A DNA stretch of 64,000 nt from Pollenia angustigena (GCA_930367215.1 OV884059.1:243597803-243661802), one strand, 5' to 3'. Numbered from the stretch's first letter, positions 12,173 through 24,759 are shown. Translations and numbers: made by a program. The notes: generated by a model from the sequence alone, not told the origin.

Positions 12173-12896
12173 CCCATGTTCTGTAACTGCAGTGAGAACT
12201 TCTTGCATCGAAAAGATGTGAAACAAAATATTCCATGGTTTCTCGAAAAGTGAGAAAAATGTGTGTCTGTAACTCATGTCGAAAACTATCAAAAGAGATT
12301 ACGTCGTTACGTTATAAATGTCATAATATTGCACTCGAAGCCGATGTGACATTGCAGACGTTCAGAACGCCAGTAACACATATCGTTGACGGCGACCAAA
12401 ATTTTCTAAAATTAAAAATTTTTCAACGACGGCGGCGAAAACACAACCGTCGGCTATACCAAATTGTGAAAAGCGCGACTTTAATGTTTGTTGTTTGCAA
12501 ACGAGCTTTGAAGACATTCGTATATTTTATAAAAAGGTTAAAAGCAAAATAATAAAACAATGAAAAATGTGCCAATAATTAAATATTATTATTATTATTC
12601 TTTGCATTTTGCATTTTTAATTGTTTTTTAGTGTTAAAATTTTTTCTCGCCCCATTTTTATTCGTGAGTTTATTTGACAGTTCAAAGCGGGAACTTTTCT
12701 CACCAAAATGTTGCAGACACACTTTTTCTGTAAATTGGCGAGTAATTTCCTTACGTGACAGCTTGTACGCGCCAAAAAAAGTTACAGACACAGTTAAGTG
12801 AGAAAATTAGCTGTTTGTTTCAATTTATGGCTTTTTTGTTTCATTTCACACATTTCAATCGAAAACTTTCTTGACGCGAGAGTTACAGAACATGGG
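12173..12896. mobile_element. Inverted-repeat element with CCCATGTTCTGTAACT ends
   Basis: CCCATGTTCTGTAACT at 12173 is mirrored by AGTTACAGAACATGGG ending at 12896. A second inverted pair, GTGTCTGTAACT near 12262 and AGTTACAGACAC near 12779, lies inside. No target duplication is obvious. A 105-codon open frame (12235-12552, plus), rich in Arg and Lys with four cysteines near its start (CVCNSC and CH), has no family I recognise and may be chance. Non-autonomous DNA transposon is the likely class. Confidence 0.55.
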
Positions 12897-13172
12897 CACA
12901 GATGTTAAATTTGTGATTTTTTTTTTAATATTTATTTCAATACTGAATTTTGGCCAAAAATGTGGTAAAGTTTTCTTAAATGGGCATGGTCACGGCCCCC
13001 ACACTATGTTTATCGTAACAATATATTGTTGTCGACACAAAAAATTGCTTATTTTATTTAATATAACGATTGAGAAAAAACATTGCTTATATTGTGGTTT
13101 AACAATAGTGGCTCGTATTGGTGTCACCTCCATTTTCATCATAAAAAATTTTAGGGATATTTTTTGTTATAA

Positions 13173-14168
13173 CGCACAGAAAAAACTTATTGACGAATTA
13201 TTTTTAAACAAACGCTTGTTTGAAAATTTTTTTAATTTCTACAAATTTTTTTTACTGATTCAATTAATATTTTTGTTTGATTTTTATTTAACCAACAAAA
13301 ATGTTGACAACTATTCAAAAATATAATATACGCTTTATTGGTTTCAAGTTTTCATAGTTCTGTATGAAATATGTAACGCTCTTTAATGTTGTCGTCTTTT
13401 TTTATTTGATCGTAAGCAACACTGCTTTATGTGAAATATAAGAACAACAACAAAAAACACATACAGTCTATTTTTGGACGCTCTTAAAAAGTACAACAAT
13501 AAGAAATATGATAAAATAGCGTGACGAGGTTTGTAGTACAAAGAAATAAAAAAACAATAGCAGGAAAAAAACGTTTCACTCTTTTTAAACAACAGAAACA
13601 ACAACAACATTGTAAGAAACAAAATTTATTTTTGGTTGGTTTCAAAGTTGGAAAAAAAGAATGAATAACAAAATCCCGTATTAAATTTTTTAAAACTGTT
13701 TAGTTAAAAACATCAAATACAAAAATAGAATGATGAAGAAAAACATATCGAGTCGGTCTGCTGCCGTTTTTGGTTACATTTCTTCTTCTTTAGCAAAGGA
13801 AAGGATACAGCAACAGTGAGTGATGAAGAAAAACATTGTATGTACCTTTAAATAAGACTTCGTTCAAAAATTATTCCAACAAAAAAATGCGTCTGCTCTG
13901 CCTTCATATTCTCCAACAGTGCTTGCTTGTGTGCGCGTCATTGATTGTGCAAAAACTTTTTTGTTGGATTCAGCAAAATTATTTGTTTGAAATTAATATG
14001 AATTTCAGTAAACTTTTTGTTTGATTCAGTTAAATTTGTTTTTCTATAAACAAAAGGCAAATAAATTGTTTCAATATGCAATTTTGTTTATAGGACCGAT
14101 TTAAGACAAAAAATTTTTTGATTCTACAAATTTTTTATTTGAATTGGAAAAATAATTTTTTCTGTGCG
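13173..14168. mobile_element. Candidate element with CGCACAGAAAAAA ends
   Basis: CGCACAGAAAAAACTTATT at the left is mirrored by AATAATTTTTTCTGTGCG at the right. Similar (A)CAC(A/G)GAAA ends recur at 21169, 22046, 42939 and, as CACTGAAAGAA, at 61912. The interior is AT-rich and non-coding. With short ends and low complexity the call is tentative. Confidence 0.35.
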
Positions 14169-15829
14169 AGAAGATTGTATTTTGCTTAATCTGCAATGCC
14201 TAAAAAGTTTGTTAAATGGTAGTATGTACACTAATCAATAACTCGGGAATTTATCTTTTTTTGTTTTCACTAGAATGGGGTTAACATGATCAAGTTTTGC
14301 TTAAAATTATGTTTCAAGTTTCAAAATATTTGCACTTTTGCACAAATACATTCATACTTTAATTTATTTATTGCGAATTTTCTTTCCAATTGTGCGTTTA
14401 AATTTACAAATAGAAAAACAGCTGATTACAATTTTAATGAGCAAACTTTGCAGCTTTACAATTTCATGACATAATAATAAGGATTCTTGATGTATATTGT
14501 GTGCAGTGAAAAACTTGAAAACAAAACATGAATGTTTGAATTATTCCTGCAGCAAAGAATAAATTGGAGTTTATATTTAAAACATGATCTTAAACGAAAG
14601 TTATCGGTTTACCTCCTCGAATCAGAAGTGAAATCACCTACTGGCAACTCACATCGAACTATTTCAATACAGATTATAAAACTTTTGTTGTTATGCAAAC
14701 CTGAATTTTAATAAGGAAACCTTGTGTCATAAACTTTTATATTTTACTACCTTTTCTTGTTTAGCAACCCGGATATTTATTATTTAAAGAAAAAACACAA
14801 AAACATACTTTTGCATATGAATGAATGTAAGAACATCAGAGATACTTTATTACATTCTCTTCGAGTTGTGACATGTTTTAAAAAGTTTTGTCACATTCAA
14901 AATATTTTTAAATAACAATTTATTTGTTATGTTATTTTAAATTTGACAACAACATATTTCAACACTTCAAACACATGTAATAAATTCAGTTTATAATAAT
15001 TTTTTTTTTATTTTAAAGGTCAAAAACAAATTTTATACCCAACAAAAAAAGAAAAAAAAAACCCAAAATTAAAATATTAAAGTTTAACTTTTATTCATCT
15101 GAGAGTGAGTTTCAAAACATAAATTACACTTTGATATTTTATTAATGTTTATACAAATGTATGTGTTGTGTATGTCTTATTAACAAGTTCACTTAATAAA
15201 ATTATTCTTGATGCATGTAACTGTAATCATTAGATACCAGCCAAACCGCAAAAACCAGAAACGGTTGCATAAATTATACGTTTTCGGCTTGAAAAAGGAG
15301 AAAAACGTACCACATCCTCACCACGCTTTTTTCCCATCAATATGACAGAAACATTAATGTGCTTTTGTATGTGTGTTCAAACATTTACTTACAGTACATT
15401 ATGTACAACATTTTCAAAGTCATTTATTATTTCTTTCTTTTTTTCCATGTGTATTTTAAGAAGGCAAAGTATTTTAAATGGGATAATAAAGCAAAATGTT
15501 TACTATAAAATTAAATAAACTTTATTTATGTTCGTATTCTAAAACTAAGTAATGATGTCAAACAAAAATAGAGAAAAGTACACACACACACACACGCACA
15601 TTCACACAGAAATAGCAAAAGGAACAATGAAAAAAAATAAACTAAAAAAAGAATGTCCTTGTCGGTGACATTTTAAAAAAATTTTAATTCTAACTTCTCT
15701 TACATCAAGAGTTTAGCGAAAAAAAAAATAAAATTTGCTGGGGTGTTTAATGCTACATTTAATTTTTAATGCCAACGAAACAGCAGAAAGATCTAAAATA
15801 AAATGGGGTAACATTTTAACCCTTAAGTC
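14169..15829. other. AT-rich spacer
   Basis: No gene or repeat recognised. A short (CA)n run lies at about 15582-15600. Confidence 0.5.
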
Positions 15830-16325
15830 ACCCTTGTGTGAAAAACAACACAAAATGAATCATTTTTACACGATAAATAAAAAAAAATTGTTGAGGTACA
15901 CTAAATAAAGTTCTTGATTTTGCTAGCAGTTCAATTGAGTACTGAAAACACATTTTTTAATTAAAAAATATATTTGGTAACGGAATAATTTACAACTTAT
16001 GTAAGCTACCCCTCGTGTGTGGTCTTCCACACATATGTAGTTTCAATGTAATTTGCACTAGGGGCAACATTTTCCGTCGGCAAATGTGAATATTTTTGAT
16101 ATTGTTGCGAACTGCATGTAATGTTTGTTTTAAAAAGTGAGTGCTTATATATGGTTTGTTGATAATCGCAAACGGGATATATACAACATTAATTAATATT
16201 ACGTAAATCATGACTTTGATAACAAACGAACTATAGCGCCACAGCAGAGTGGACAGACATTGCATATTTGTGAAAAACCACACACGAGGGTAATTAACGT
16301 AAGTTTTTTGAGGGTAATTTAAGGG
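15830..16325. mobile_element. piggyBac-type MITE between TTAA sites
   Basis: The element is bounded by TTAA at 15826-15829 and 16326-16329. The ends are inverted: CCCTTAAGTCACCCT on the left, and on the right a complement reading CCCTTAAATTACCCT. A further block, CCCTCGTGTGTGGT, occurs near 16010 and is inverted near 16270. A TTAA duplication with CCCT-type ends is the hallmark of piggyBac-like elements. There is no transposase. Confidence 0.7.
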
Positions 16326-17078
16326 TTAAAAATAGAAAAGTATTGAAATCTTTTAAAAGTTTTTATCTTTTTAAAGTCCGAAGTTAATCAAACCTATTTG
16401 AGTTTTTTTTCTTAAGTTTTATTTTATTTTCTTAATTATAATTTAAAAGGATTACGATTGCATTTTTTGTCAGTCTCCGAAAATAAACACTAAATATCGC
16501 TCCTTAGTGTTGATAGATTTGTGGAAAACACAAACGCCAAGAGTGCTTGTGTTGTAATCATAAAAAATTACGTTTCCCTGTTTGTCATCTTCGAGCTCAG
16601 AAATAAAACTATTCTTATCCAACTCAACTAAAAGATGAGAACATTTAATTTCGTGCGCTTTTTTTAGAAACTCATGACCTAATGCCGGACAAAATTAACA
16701 AACAACAAAACTAAAGGTCAAAAATTTACAACTTTAAAAACCAAAAACTTCATTGTGTGAGCTGTACTAATGAGATGAGTGCTCGTTCGTTTTAGTTGTG
16801 CTTAGCGTTCTTTTGGCTGGTAAAAAATACCAAATTTTTTTTAGAAAAACAAAATACATAAGCGAAAATAACAAAAAGGCAGCACAAAAATTGTACACAA
16901 ACAAAACACATACACAATACACACACAAGCTTTTCCTGCTGTGGTCGTTGCTAAAATTTTTTATTTGTTTATTTCCTTATCAATGAAAAAAAAAAAAAAA
17001 ATTTAAATTTAACAAACTGTACAATTGTAGTGGTACTGTAGACAAACATTTTATTTTAATGTACAGTTTGTAAACAAA

Positions 17079-17231
17079 GTTCAGAACACTATATAATGTT
17101 CGGCTCTATCTTGAAAATAGTTACGAACGGTATTAAGGGTTGTGTTCGTCTACACAAACACTTCAAAAATAAATATGGTTCCTGGGTGTGTGAGCCGAAC
17201 GCTAAAAAATGTTCTGTTTTGTTTTGAACTC
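17079..17231. repeat. Short fold-back repeat
   Basis: GTTCAGAACA...AATGTTCGGCTC on the left is mirrored by GAGCCGAACG...TGTTCTG...TTGAAC on the right. The arms are about 30-35 bp with mismatches and the loop is about 80 bp. It is probably a degenerate MITE. Confidence 0.5.
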
Positions 17232-17431
17232 TGATTATTATTATTAATTATTTAATGTTCCATTAGAATATTGGGAAATGAAAGAGCTTATCAGTGTGTG
17301 GGTTCGACTTCCACCCGAAATTTTTTTTTATTTCGCCACAACAGTCTACGTTACTAATGCTCGGTAATTGAGTTGGATTTTAATTTTTTTTTTACATATG
17401 CAACATAAAATAGAATAAATTAATATTTTCA

Positions 17432-17474
17432 ATCAGTCTAAAGTTCATCAAATTTTATTTTCATTAAATTATTG
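17432..17474 (-). mobile_element. SINE copy D, 3' tail part
   Basis: AATCAGTCTAAAGTTCATC, then TTTCATTAAATTAT, matches the SINE tail (minus orientation). The family sequence breaks off here and resumes at about 18280, with a Penelope fragment in between. Confidence 0.5.
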
Positions 17475-17726
17475 GGACATAAATCCGATCAAAAATATAG
17501 GGACATTAATTCTAAAAAGACAGCGTTAAGTCATCATTGTCGTCTATCTAATCACTATCCAAATTTTGAAGAAGCGTCGGTTTTAAACACTGAAACTAAC
17601 TACAAACGCAGATATATATTAGAAATGTTACACATAATTAATACACCAATTGCACAGAGAATAAATTTTAAAGCAGACACAGAACATATAGCGAATAATT
17701 ATAGGAATTTAGTTATTAAGGGATAG
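17472..17726 (+). pseudogene. Penelope-like element, GIY-YIG endonuclease C-terminal part
   Basis: The 84-codon frame reads GHKSDQKYRDINSKKTALSH, later NYKRRYILEMLHI and ends in a TDTE-like ADTEHIANNY. This order, GHKSD...TALS.H...NY..R...E, is that of the C-terminal GIY-YIG nuclease domain of Penelope-like retroelements. The reverse transcriptase and the GIY-YIG motif itself are missing, so this is a 5'-truncated copy, which is usual for the class. The start codon is incidental. Confidence 0.65.
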
Positions 17727-18240
17727 AAGATTAGATATAATAATATAAATATAGGTACCTATCGCAGCCTTGGAACAAGAGGGTTCAATTTGTTACATGA
17801 AAACTAGGACCTTCTTGTCCTTAGGTCACGATATACATATTAGTTTGTAATAATGAAAATAAGTTTAATTATGTATGTAAGATAAGTTAAAAATAAGTTT
17901 AGTTTTTAAAAAATCTTTATTTTATAGGAATTTTCATTAGCCAAAATATTTTTTTATTATTGTAAATTTGGTTTTCGAATTAGGTTTATAGATAGAAAAA
18001 ATTTTTTCAGTTTATATGAATTGTTATACTTTAGTTAAATTTTATTTTTTGTTATAATGGTTTTTGAAAAATTTTTATGACAAATAGGTTTTTGAATTTA
18101 ATTTTTTGACAAATTTTTTTCATTATTTTGTTATCGTTTTTTGTTTTTATTAAACTTTGTTAATTTCCTGAAGATGCTAACCAAAGGTTAGCGAAATATT
18201 GAGAAACAATTAAATATAATATATTTTTTTATAAAAAGAC
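17727..18240 (+). mobile_element. 3' part of the Penelope-like element
   Basis: The AT-rich sequence after the endonuclease remnant ends with CTGAAGATGCTAACC, AAA, GGTTAGCGAAATATTG (18168-18200). A block of this form, CTGAAGA + stem + GAAA, is common near the ends of Penelope-like elements and has been linked to hammerhead ribozyme cores. Its downstream boundary is unclear and is set where SINE-like sequence resumes. Confidence 0.45.
18168..18196 (+). ncRNA. Hammerhead-core-like motif (candidate)
   Basis: CTGAAGA (18168-18174) fits the CUGANGA half of the hammerhead core. GCTAACC (18176-18182) can pair with GGTTAGC (18186-18192), and GAAA follows at 18193. One unpaired T between core and stem, and the lack of a clear GUC site, make activity doubtful. 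Confidence 0.3.
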
Positions 18241-18279
18241 CTCAAGCTTAATCAATTTTAAATAATTATAATAAAAAGG

Positions 18280-18420
18280 TCAAGTAATACTAAATAACAT
18301 TAATTAAAATTGATTGATAATTTTTCATTCCTGACTGAAGCTGGGCTCGAACCCAGGCGTTTTTACGGACAGGTAACCCTTACATGTTTCGATTGCAACC
18401 ACTCAATCTCTTCAGAGGGC
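18280..18420 (-). mobile_element. SINE copy D, tRNA-like head part
   Basis: The sequence TTGATTGATAATTTTTCATT, then a B-box complement GGCTCGAACCC (18344-18354), ACGGACAGGTAACC and CATGTTTCGATTGCA matches copy A block by block. Together with 17432-17474 it forms one SINE split by the Penelope fragment. Confidence 0.55.
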
Positions 18421-19059
18421 AAATCGTTCTCTTTTTTTACTGTAAAACAACAACCTCTGCCTGTGTCTATAACGTCTGTCTGGTAACACTGGTTATCAGA
18501 CAAATTTTAAGAACTTCCCTGCAAATAAAATTGGACCACCTGGACTGGTCCGATGTAATGCAAGCATGGACCATGTTGTTGTTAAAAAGTGTTTGTAGTG
18601 AGACGACATGTCTTCGTTTTTTAACGACGTGCTTTCGTTTTTTAACAACTTCAAAACTAATCCCCTTGAGTATACCATGGAGTAGTTTTAAAACTACTTC
18701 TTAGTGGTCCAAAGATGGGTTATATGGTCCTGCCCTAGCACATCGTAATGTTAAATAGACCAGGTTTTTTCCAAACGTTAGGGTTACTTTTGGACTGGGC
18801 TACTCTTTACACGCGTGTTTGGACTGGTCCTATTATTTGCTGGGTTATGCAGGAAAAGGGTGTTATAAGCACTTGGATGTTGTTGTAGTCGTTTGGGTTA
18901 TTTTTTGGGGATTTTTATTTCACATTTAATCAATTAAATAAGTTTTCCAAGTACGATTCCTTATTTTCTAACAGTGGATACATCGCTTGACTATACACAC
19001 ACCACAATAGTGGAGAGGGTATTATGCATTTGTGCTGATGTGTGTTACGCCTTAAAATA
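18421..19059. other. Spacer with scattered GGACTGGTCC-like motifs
   Basis: No gene recognised. The short palindromic-like motifs GGACCACCTGGACTGGTCC (about 18533) and GGACTGGTCC (about 18819) recur, which suggests an old repeat. Confidence 0.4.
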
Positions 19060-19550
19060 TTGTTTCCAACCTTTAAGTATATCGATCGACTCAGAATCAC
19101 TTTCTGAGTCGAACTAACGATGTCCGTCCGGCTGGCTGGCCATGTAACCTTGACCGCAAAGTACAGGTCGCAATTTTTGAGACAGTTTAATGAAATTAGG
19201 GGCACAGATTCCTATTGGCACAAGGACCAAGCCTATTGAAAAAGGCCAAAATCGTAGTACCACGAGGGAAGATAGGGGGAAATTTCTTCCTCTCAGAAAC
19301 TATCAAACCGATTTTAACGAAATTTAAAATATAGATAGATCCATATATAAAGGGACACATTAGCTATACAGTTTTTAAAAAATAGGACCACGAGGGAAGT
19401 AAGGGGGAAATTTCTTCCTCTCAGAAACTATCAAAACGATTTTAATGAAGTTTATAAACATAGATAAATCCATATTTATATGGATACATAAGCATGATGT
19501 GTTTTTAAATACTGTGGTGTAGGGTAACATATGGTTGGGGTTGATCGACT
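19060..19550. repeat. Repeat with a 128-bp tandem duplication
   Basis: CACGAGGGAAG, then GGGGGAAATTTCTTCCTCTC and AGAAACTATCAAA occur at 19261 and again at 19389, giving a 128-bp period. Upstream lie CGATGTCCGTCCGGCTGGC and an inverted GACTCAGAA/TTCTGAGTC hairpin at about 19089-19112. This looks like untranslated or internal sequence of a dispersed element, but I cannot name the family. Confidence 0.5.
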
Positions 19551-21168
19551 ATACTTTCTTACTTGTTTTTTTTTTGGTTTATTGCGCAAATGAAAAAGTC
19601 TCTTGTCTAAAATTATATGGAGAAAAAACTGGATTTACTTATTAAGTTGGTTTCACTGCGCCAACTGTACAAATCAGTAAAAAAAGAAAAAAAAACTGTT
19701 CAAGATAAGCAACAAAAATCCTAAATGATCAATTATTTTTATCTTATCAATCAGTTCGTTTTATGTTGGGATTTTTGTCGGGTTGAATGTTGCAGTTTGG
19801 TTGTGACTTCGAAAAGTTGGGATCGTCGCTTAAAATAGCTGTTTAGTTTACAACTGGTAATGCAATGTTTCCCTTTTCCCCTTGCGTTATTGTTGTTGTT
19901 TTTTTTTGTTCATGTTGCTGTATTTAAGGTGAAATAATTTTAATAACTTTTAAAACTTCTTCAACGAGTCAAAGTTTATTTTAATGTTTTTACACATTAT
20001 ATTTAGCACAAACAAGTTAAATTTGTTGTTATGTTTTTATCTCTTTTATATGCTGTTGTTGTTGTTGGTAATACAAGCAGTTATTTAATGTTGTTTGACC
20101 CAGTTTGCTTTCATGGTATGAAAAGCAAAATATTGCCCTAAAGTCTTACACGGAAGCAGAAAATAAATTCATATTTTTTTTCATAATACAAAGTATCTAA
20201 AATACAATGTGTACATTTTCATAAAAACACAGGCGAATAAGTGTGTAAGATGTAGAGTGGGAAAGGAAAAATCAGGCTTAGACCTCAAAAAGCAAAGAAA
20301 AATACTTGAAAATTCTCATTAGCAAATAAAGTAGCGAGCACGAGTTGGAGGAAAATTCACAAGTGTTGACTCATTATTTTAACACGGGAATGCCATTGGA
20401 GCTAAGTAGCACTTCTTCCACCATCCACTACCCTAATTTACAACGAGAAACGGTTAAAGACAAACACTTGCAGACACACATACATATATACACTTAACAC
20501 TTGTATCTACGTATGAATTTATGTATGTATAAGTACTTTAAGTAATTACCCACTCTCACTTACAATACGACCAAGAGGATTTGAGAAAAAATAAAACTAC
20601 ATTCATAAAACTTCAGTGGATTTGACTGTGTTCGTCTGTACGGCTTTGGACAAATAAATAAGAGAATTTATATTTAGATTTTGGCACTAGACATGTTTTT
20701 ACTTTGCCTTCTTCTTGGTTGAAGTTGTCATGGCACTTGTTCCTGTTTTCCATCAAGATGAAAATTTATATTAAGGAAAAATATAAAATTCATTCATATT
20801 TCCTTGAATGTAATAAATAAAAGATGATTGCCATTAATTTAGCTTTATACTTTTTGTAGAAAAACTTTATAAAATCAAAAAGGAAGAGAAAGACTGAAGT
20901 ACAAGATTTTCAATACATTTTTATATTCGGCCTAATTTTTATGTCATCTTAATTTTCGTTTTTCATAAATGCAGTTGATTTATTAAAAAAAATAATATGC
21001 CAAATTATTATTTTTAATTAATACAAAATAGAGGTTACAGTTGATATTTCTATTGCTTAAAAATTACTTTTATTTAGCGTTGTATGGACTTATTTTTCAT
21101 TTCCGGTGTCCAAGCGATGCATACACCTCTTTTGCCAATTGCAGGTATAAGTTTCCTCAATGTTCGTA
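19551..21168. other. AT-rich spacer
   Basis: No coding or repeated element recognised. Confidence 0.5.
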
Positions 21169-21828
21169 CACGGAAAGAAATATTTAGTAAATTTTGCTTG
21201 TTTCCCGTCCAATTCAAAAATTACTTGATTTAAACGTATTTTGTTCGTATTTAGTAAAATTTTCTTAAATAAAGAATCGTGAGGCTTAAACAAAGCCACA
21301 AATTTATTTAGAATAAGTAATTTTTGGCTTGGACGAGAATCATACAAAATGTTCTTTAATTTTATGCCAATTCTACGACTTCGAACACAGAAAAAATTAA
21401 AAATTTTCTCTAATAACCAATTTTTTACCAAATTCATAGAATCAAGAAACCCATTTGTTGATTTTGCTCCTATTACCAAAATGATTATATTGATTACTAA
21501 AAATTGTAAAAATTTTATATTTTGAAGATTCTTTTTTCAATAAATGATATTTTTAATTTTAATTAAAAAAAATGATCAAAAAACTTTGCCGTTTCAAACA
21601 ATGTGTTGATTGATTTTGACAATTTCCAACAACAATTTTTTGTTATTTGATTATTATTTTAATTCAAAATTAATTTCAAAACAACTAAAATGTTAATTAA
21701 ATCAAAATTATATTTTTAATATTCATTCAACAAAAGAAATAATTGATTCAATTGTTACATTAATTAAGTTTAAATACTTTTTAAACAATTTTTTTAATTG
21801 ATAAAAATTACTAATAATTTTTTCTGTG
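21169..21828. mobile_element. Candidate element with ACACGGAAAGAAA end
   Basis: The left end ACACGGAAAGAAATATTTAG resembles the ACACAGAAAGAAA start of the family at 22046 and 42939. The right end TAATAATTTTTTCTGTG is an approximate mirror. A 129-codon minus-strand frame (21090-21479) overlaps the left border and has no recognised domain, so it is not called. Confidence 0.3.
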
Positions 21829-22045
21829 AATAATTTTGCTTCGCATTACGATTTTGTGTTCGATTGCAAACTCAACGATCTTCTACAACTTGAAGTAGTG
21901 ATTAATTCAATTTTAGAAATGTTGTTTTTCAATCTTTTTTGTAATCCAAAATCTAGACAGAAATTGCTAGAACCATTGCGGATCAGCTGATCCTCGTTCC
22001 TTAGCAATGTAATAATATGCACAATATTATTAAGTAATTTATTTC

Positions 22046-22810
22046 TACACAGAAAGAAAAGCACTCGGGATAAATCAAGTTTTTTATGATTACTTTATGT
22101 ACGAGTCGTACTCAAAAATTCATGTACGAATAACACTAAAACGTACTCAAAACAATCCTAAATGGGATTCCTTTCGAAAATCAATCCCGCAATTTCATGA
22201 AATAAGTATAAAATTCTTAAATCAAGTAAAAAAAGATTAAACTTTTCGTTGTGTTTAACCCTCCGGCTTGAGCATGTATTGATTATCTTTACACATTGAA
22301 AAAAGCACTGGCCAGACTCATGTGTCCCACTTTGGGTTAAAAAGTAAATTCGAACTTTTGCTTCTCATTTAGTTTATATTTTTGGTTAAATATGTACATA
22401 AGATTTCTAAATTAAAAACCATATCGGGCATGATGTTGGTGTTTTATCATTCTGTAAGGTGTTATACGAGTAAATAAATCAGTCATAATAATTTTTTGTT
22501 TCTAATTTCTTTTTTGGGGTTTTTTTTTCAAGCACGAATTTGGGGATAAATTTAACTTTATAATACTTGAAATAAGCGCATTTTTAAGTTGATTCAATCA
22601 TAGTTTTACTTTAATCAATCTAATTTTCGGATTATTTAAAGTACGAAATCGGGATTGAATATGGATATGGAAGAACCAACTACAACAATAAGATAATTTA
22701 AGTATTTTGCGATTGAAAATCCGTACTTGATTCTAAAAATCTGTACTCACCGTACTATTGAAACCTCTTCGGATTGATTTGAGTACGGATTGATATTCAA
22801 TAAATCATAA
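22046..22810. mobile_element. Dispersed MITE family 2, copy 1
   Basis: It is similar along its length to 42939-43642. Shared landmarks include GAAAGAAAA, then CACTCGGGATAAAT, GTACGAGTCGTACTCAAAAA, CATATCGGGCATG, GTACGAAATCGGGATTGAAT and TTTGCGATTGAAAATCCGTA. Both copies are filled with GTAC-centred motifs (AGTACGA, GTACTCAAA), especially near the ends. No transposase is seen. Confidence 0.7.
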
Positions 22811-23569
22811 AAAAAAATTAATATATTTATTTGCGCAATTTATCAGTAAAAACGAATATGGGCATTTCCAGCAAGAAAATAAACTTGTTTTTTGGGCTCA
22901 TGTTGGTCAAATGTTATTCCATTTAGTAGCTTAATGTAGACCTATTTACAATTTGAATTTCATGCTGGCGTTACGTTAAGTAGAAGTATCGCTGGACATG
23001 CCCATATGTAAAAGTAAACAAAACCAACGCACACATGTGGGTATTGTACAATGTTGTCGATTCATTAAGCAATATTTGCGCAATATATGTAAATCAAAAG
23101 ACTTTTGATTGTATACAATTGGGGAATTCACAAGGTTTGCTATAATATCCTATACTTTTACAATAGTTTAAAAAAATTATTGTTGTGTTTCAAACCGAAA
23201 AAAGTCCTGAAATAGTTGGACCTTTTATGCTGTGTTTATTGTTTTGTTATCACAGCAGGAATGTAAAGTATAGGGGGGAGGGGGTTGCTCACAGGACTCA
23301 TTTGTTCTTGTTGTTATTTTAAGACCTATGACTACCTTGCGTATCCCCCAAATATGTCGTGCCACCAACAAACGTAATATACACACAGGCAATTTTATTA
23401 TGCAATATAAGTCCGATTTGCTTGAATTATTTTCTAGTCAAAACCCTTTAATTGTTCTGAATCTGTACTGCATTTGAAAATACATTCCCAATTTTCTTGA
23501 CTTGTCTTCTTACTGGAAACTGACATAATTTTAATATTAATAAGATTTCTCTATGACTTGCTAAATTTC
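22811..23569. other. AT-rich spacer
   Basis: No gene or repeat recognised. Confidence 0.5.
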
Positions 23570-23800
23570 CAATTTTTTCATATTTGACAAATACATTGAA
23601 ATTTATTGTTGATGGAAAGCCAGTTTGTATGCGCATTTCACTGGTTGCTAAGGCTAGATCATCAAAGCAAATTATACAAGTAAAACTGTACAGCAAATAA
23701 GAATTATAAGCAATCAAAGTTTTACCTCTAAAAATATCAAAGCTTAAACAAAACACCGAAAATAAACAGTGAGTTTGTCTCTTCTCACAAATTTCCTTTT
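23570..23800 (+). repeat. Diverged fragment of the fold-back-like unit
   Basis: TTGAAATTTATTGTTGATGG, then TATGCGCATTTCACTGGTTG, GATCATCA and ATATCAAAGCTTAAACAAAA align in order with the unit at 27738-28405 and 56170-57255. Many substitutions and indels separate them, so this is an older copy. Confidence 0.6.
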
Positions 23801-23969
23801 TCTTTTGGAAAAAAATTTACGTAATAATACATTTTAAAAGTGTACAAAATCTTACTTAATGTCTCATTTATTTTGAAGTGCTCCGTGGTTTTTTGTTTTC
23901 AAGAAAGTTTTAGACAATCCTTTAATCCCCAGTGGAACACAGGGTCGCAACAAATGATCTTCATGATAT

Positions 23970-24759
23970 TTAATCATTGCACAACAGTCTCATCTCAACC
24001 AAGGATACCTTATGGTCATGCAACTTCTTCTCCATTTTTCGTCTGCCAGGTCTGCCAGAATCTTGGGTGTTATATTCGACAGACTGTCGAGTTTTATCGT
24101 TAGCTGGTTTTCTCATTGTGTGTTCTAGCCAGCCAAATTTACGCGGTCGTAAACTCAAACCCAAAGGAACTTGATTTGTACTGACCAGAATATTCTTCTA
24201 AATATACTCCTGAGGCAGCGATTTACAAAATCTTGCATAGTACTCATTTCGCGACTCAATAATTCCATGTTTCGCAGGCATATAGAAGCGCATATTTCAC
24301 ATTGCTTTTAAAAGCCTTGACTTTGGTGTGAGTTGAGATATTTGGTGATCTCCAGAATTTATTAAGCGTACCATAAGCTTGCCATGCCTAACAAAGTCTA
24401 ATCTGCCCCACTTTTTGAAACTATACTCACCAGATAGCAAAAGTTTGCAACATCACCTATGTGTTGCCCGGAAGCTAGAAGTTCGTGTTGCATGATGAAT
24501 TTATGCCCATTGATTTGGTTTTGTTGATGTCAATTTGTAAGTCAGCTTTAGCTGTACGTGTATCAAAGACTTGCATCTTGGATTGCATGCTAAAGAAGCG
24601 GTGGAATAGAAGACATACATTATCTGGATAGTCGATATTATCAAAAGAATTTCGAAATACCCAAATGAACATTTTTAAGTTTATACATATATGTTTTTTC
24701 CTTCCACTGGAGCATAGGGTGCCAAAAATTGTCGTTGTAAATTTGTTGCAGGATCTCAA
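23970..24759 (-). pseudogene. Non-LTR reverse transcriptase, C-terminal half, broken
   Basis: Read on the minus strand from 24759, a frame contains IDYPDNVCLLFHRF, the place of the catalytic YADD, followed by DLQIDINKTKSM, typical of RTE/CR1-like reverse transcriptases. After a frame change, AYGTLNKFWRSPNISTHTKV and ALLYACETW follow (about 24395-24280). The last block, GWLEHTMRKPANDKTRQSVE, then GRPGRR (24130-24040), is the usual C-terminal zone. Several shifts separate the pieces. In the active site the Ala of YADD reads Pro and its second Asp reads Asn, so it is dead. The clade assignment is tentative. Confidence 0.75.

Noticed and set aside
12235..12552. 105-codon frame as a gene of the inverted-repeat element
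   Set aside because: Basic with a few cysteines, but no transposase motif; it overlaps repeated end sequences of the element.
21090..21479. 129-codon minus-strand frame
   Set aside because: It crosses the border of a candidate MITE and has no domain; it is best explained as chance.
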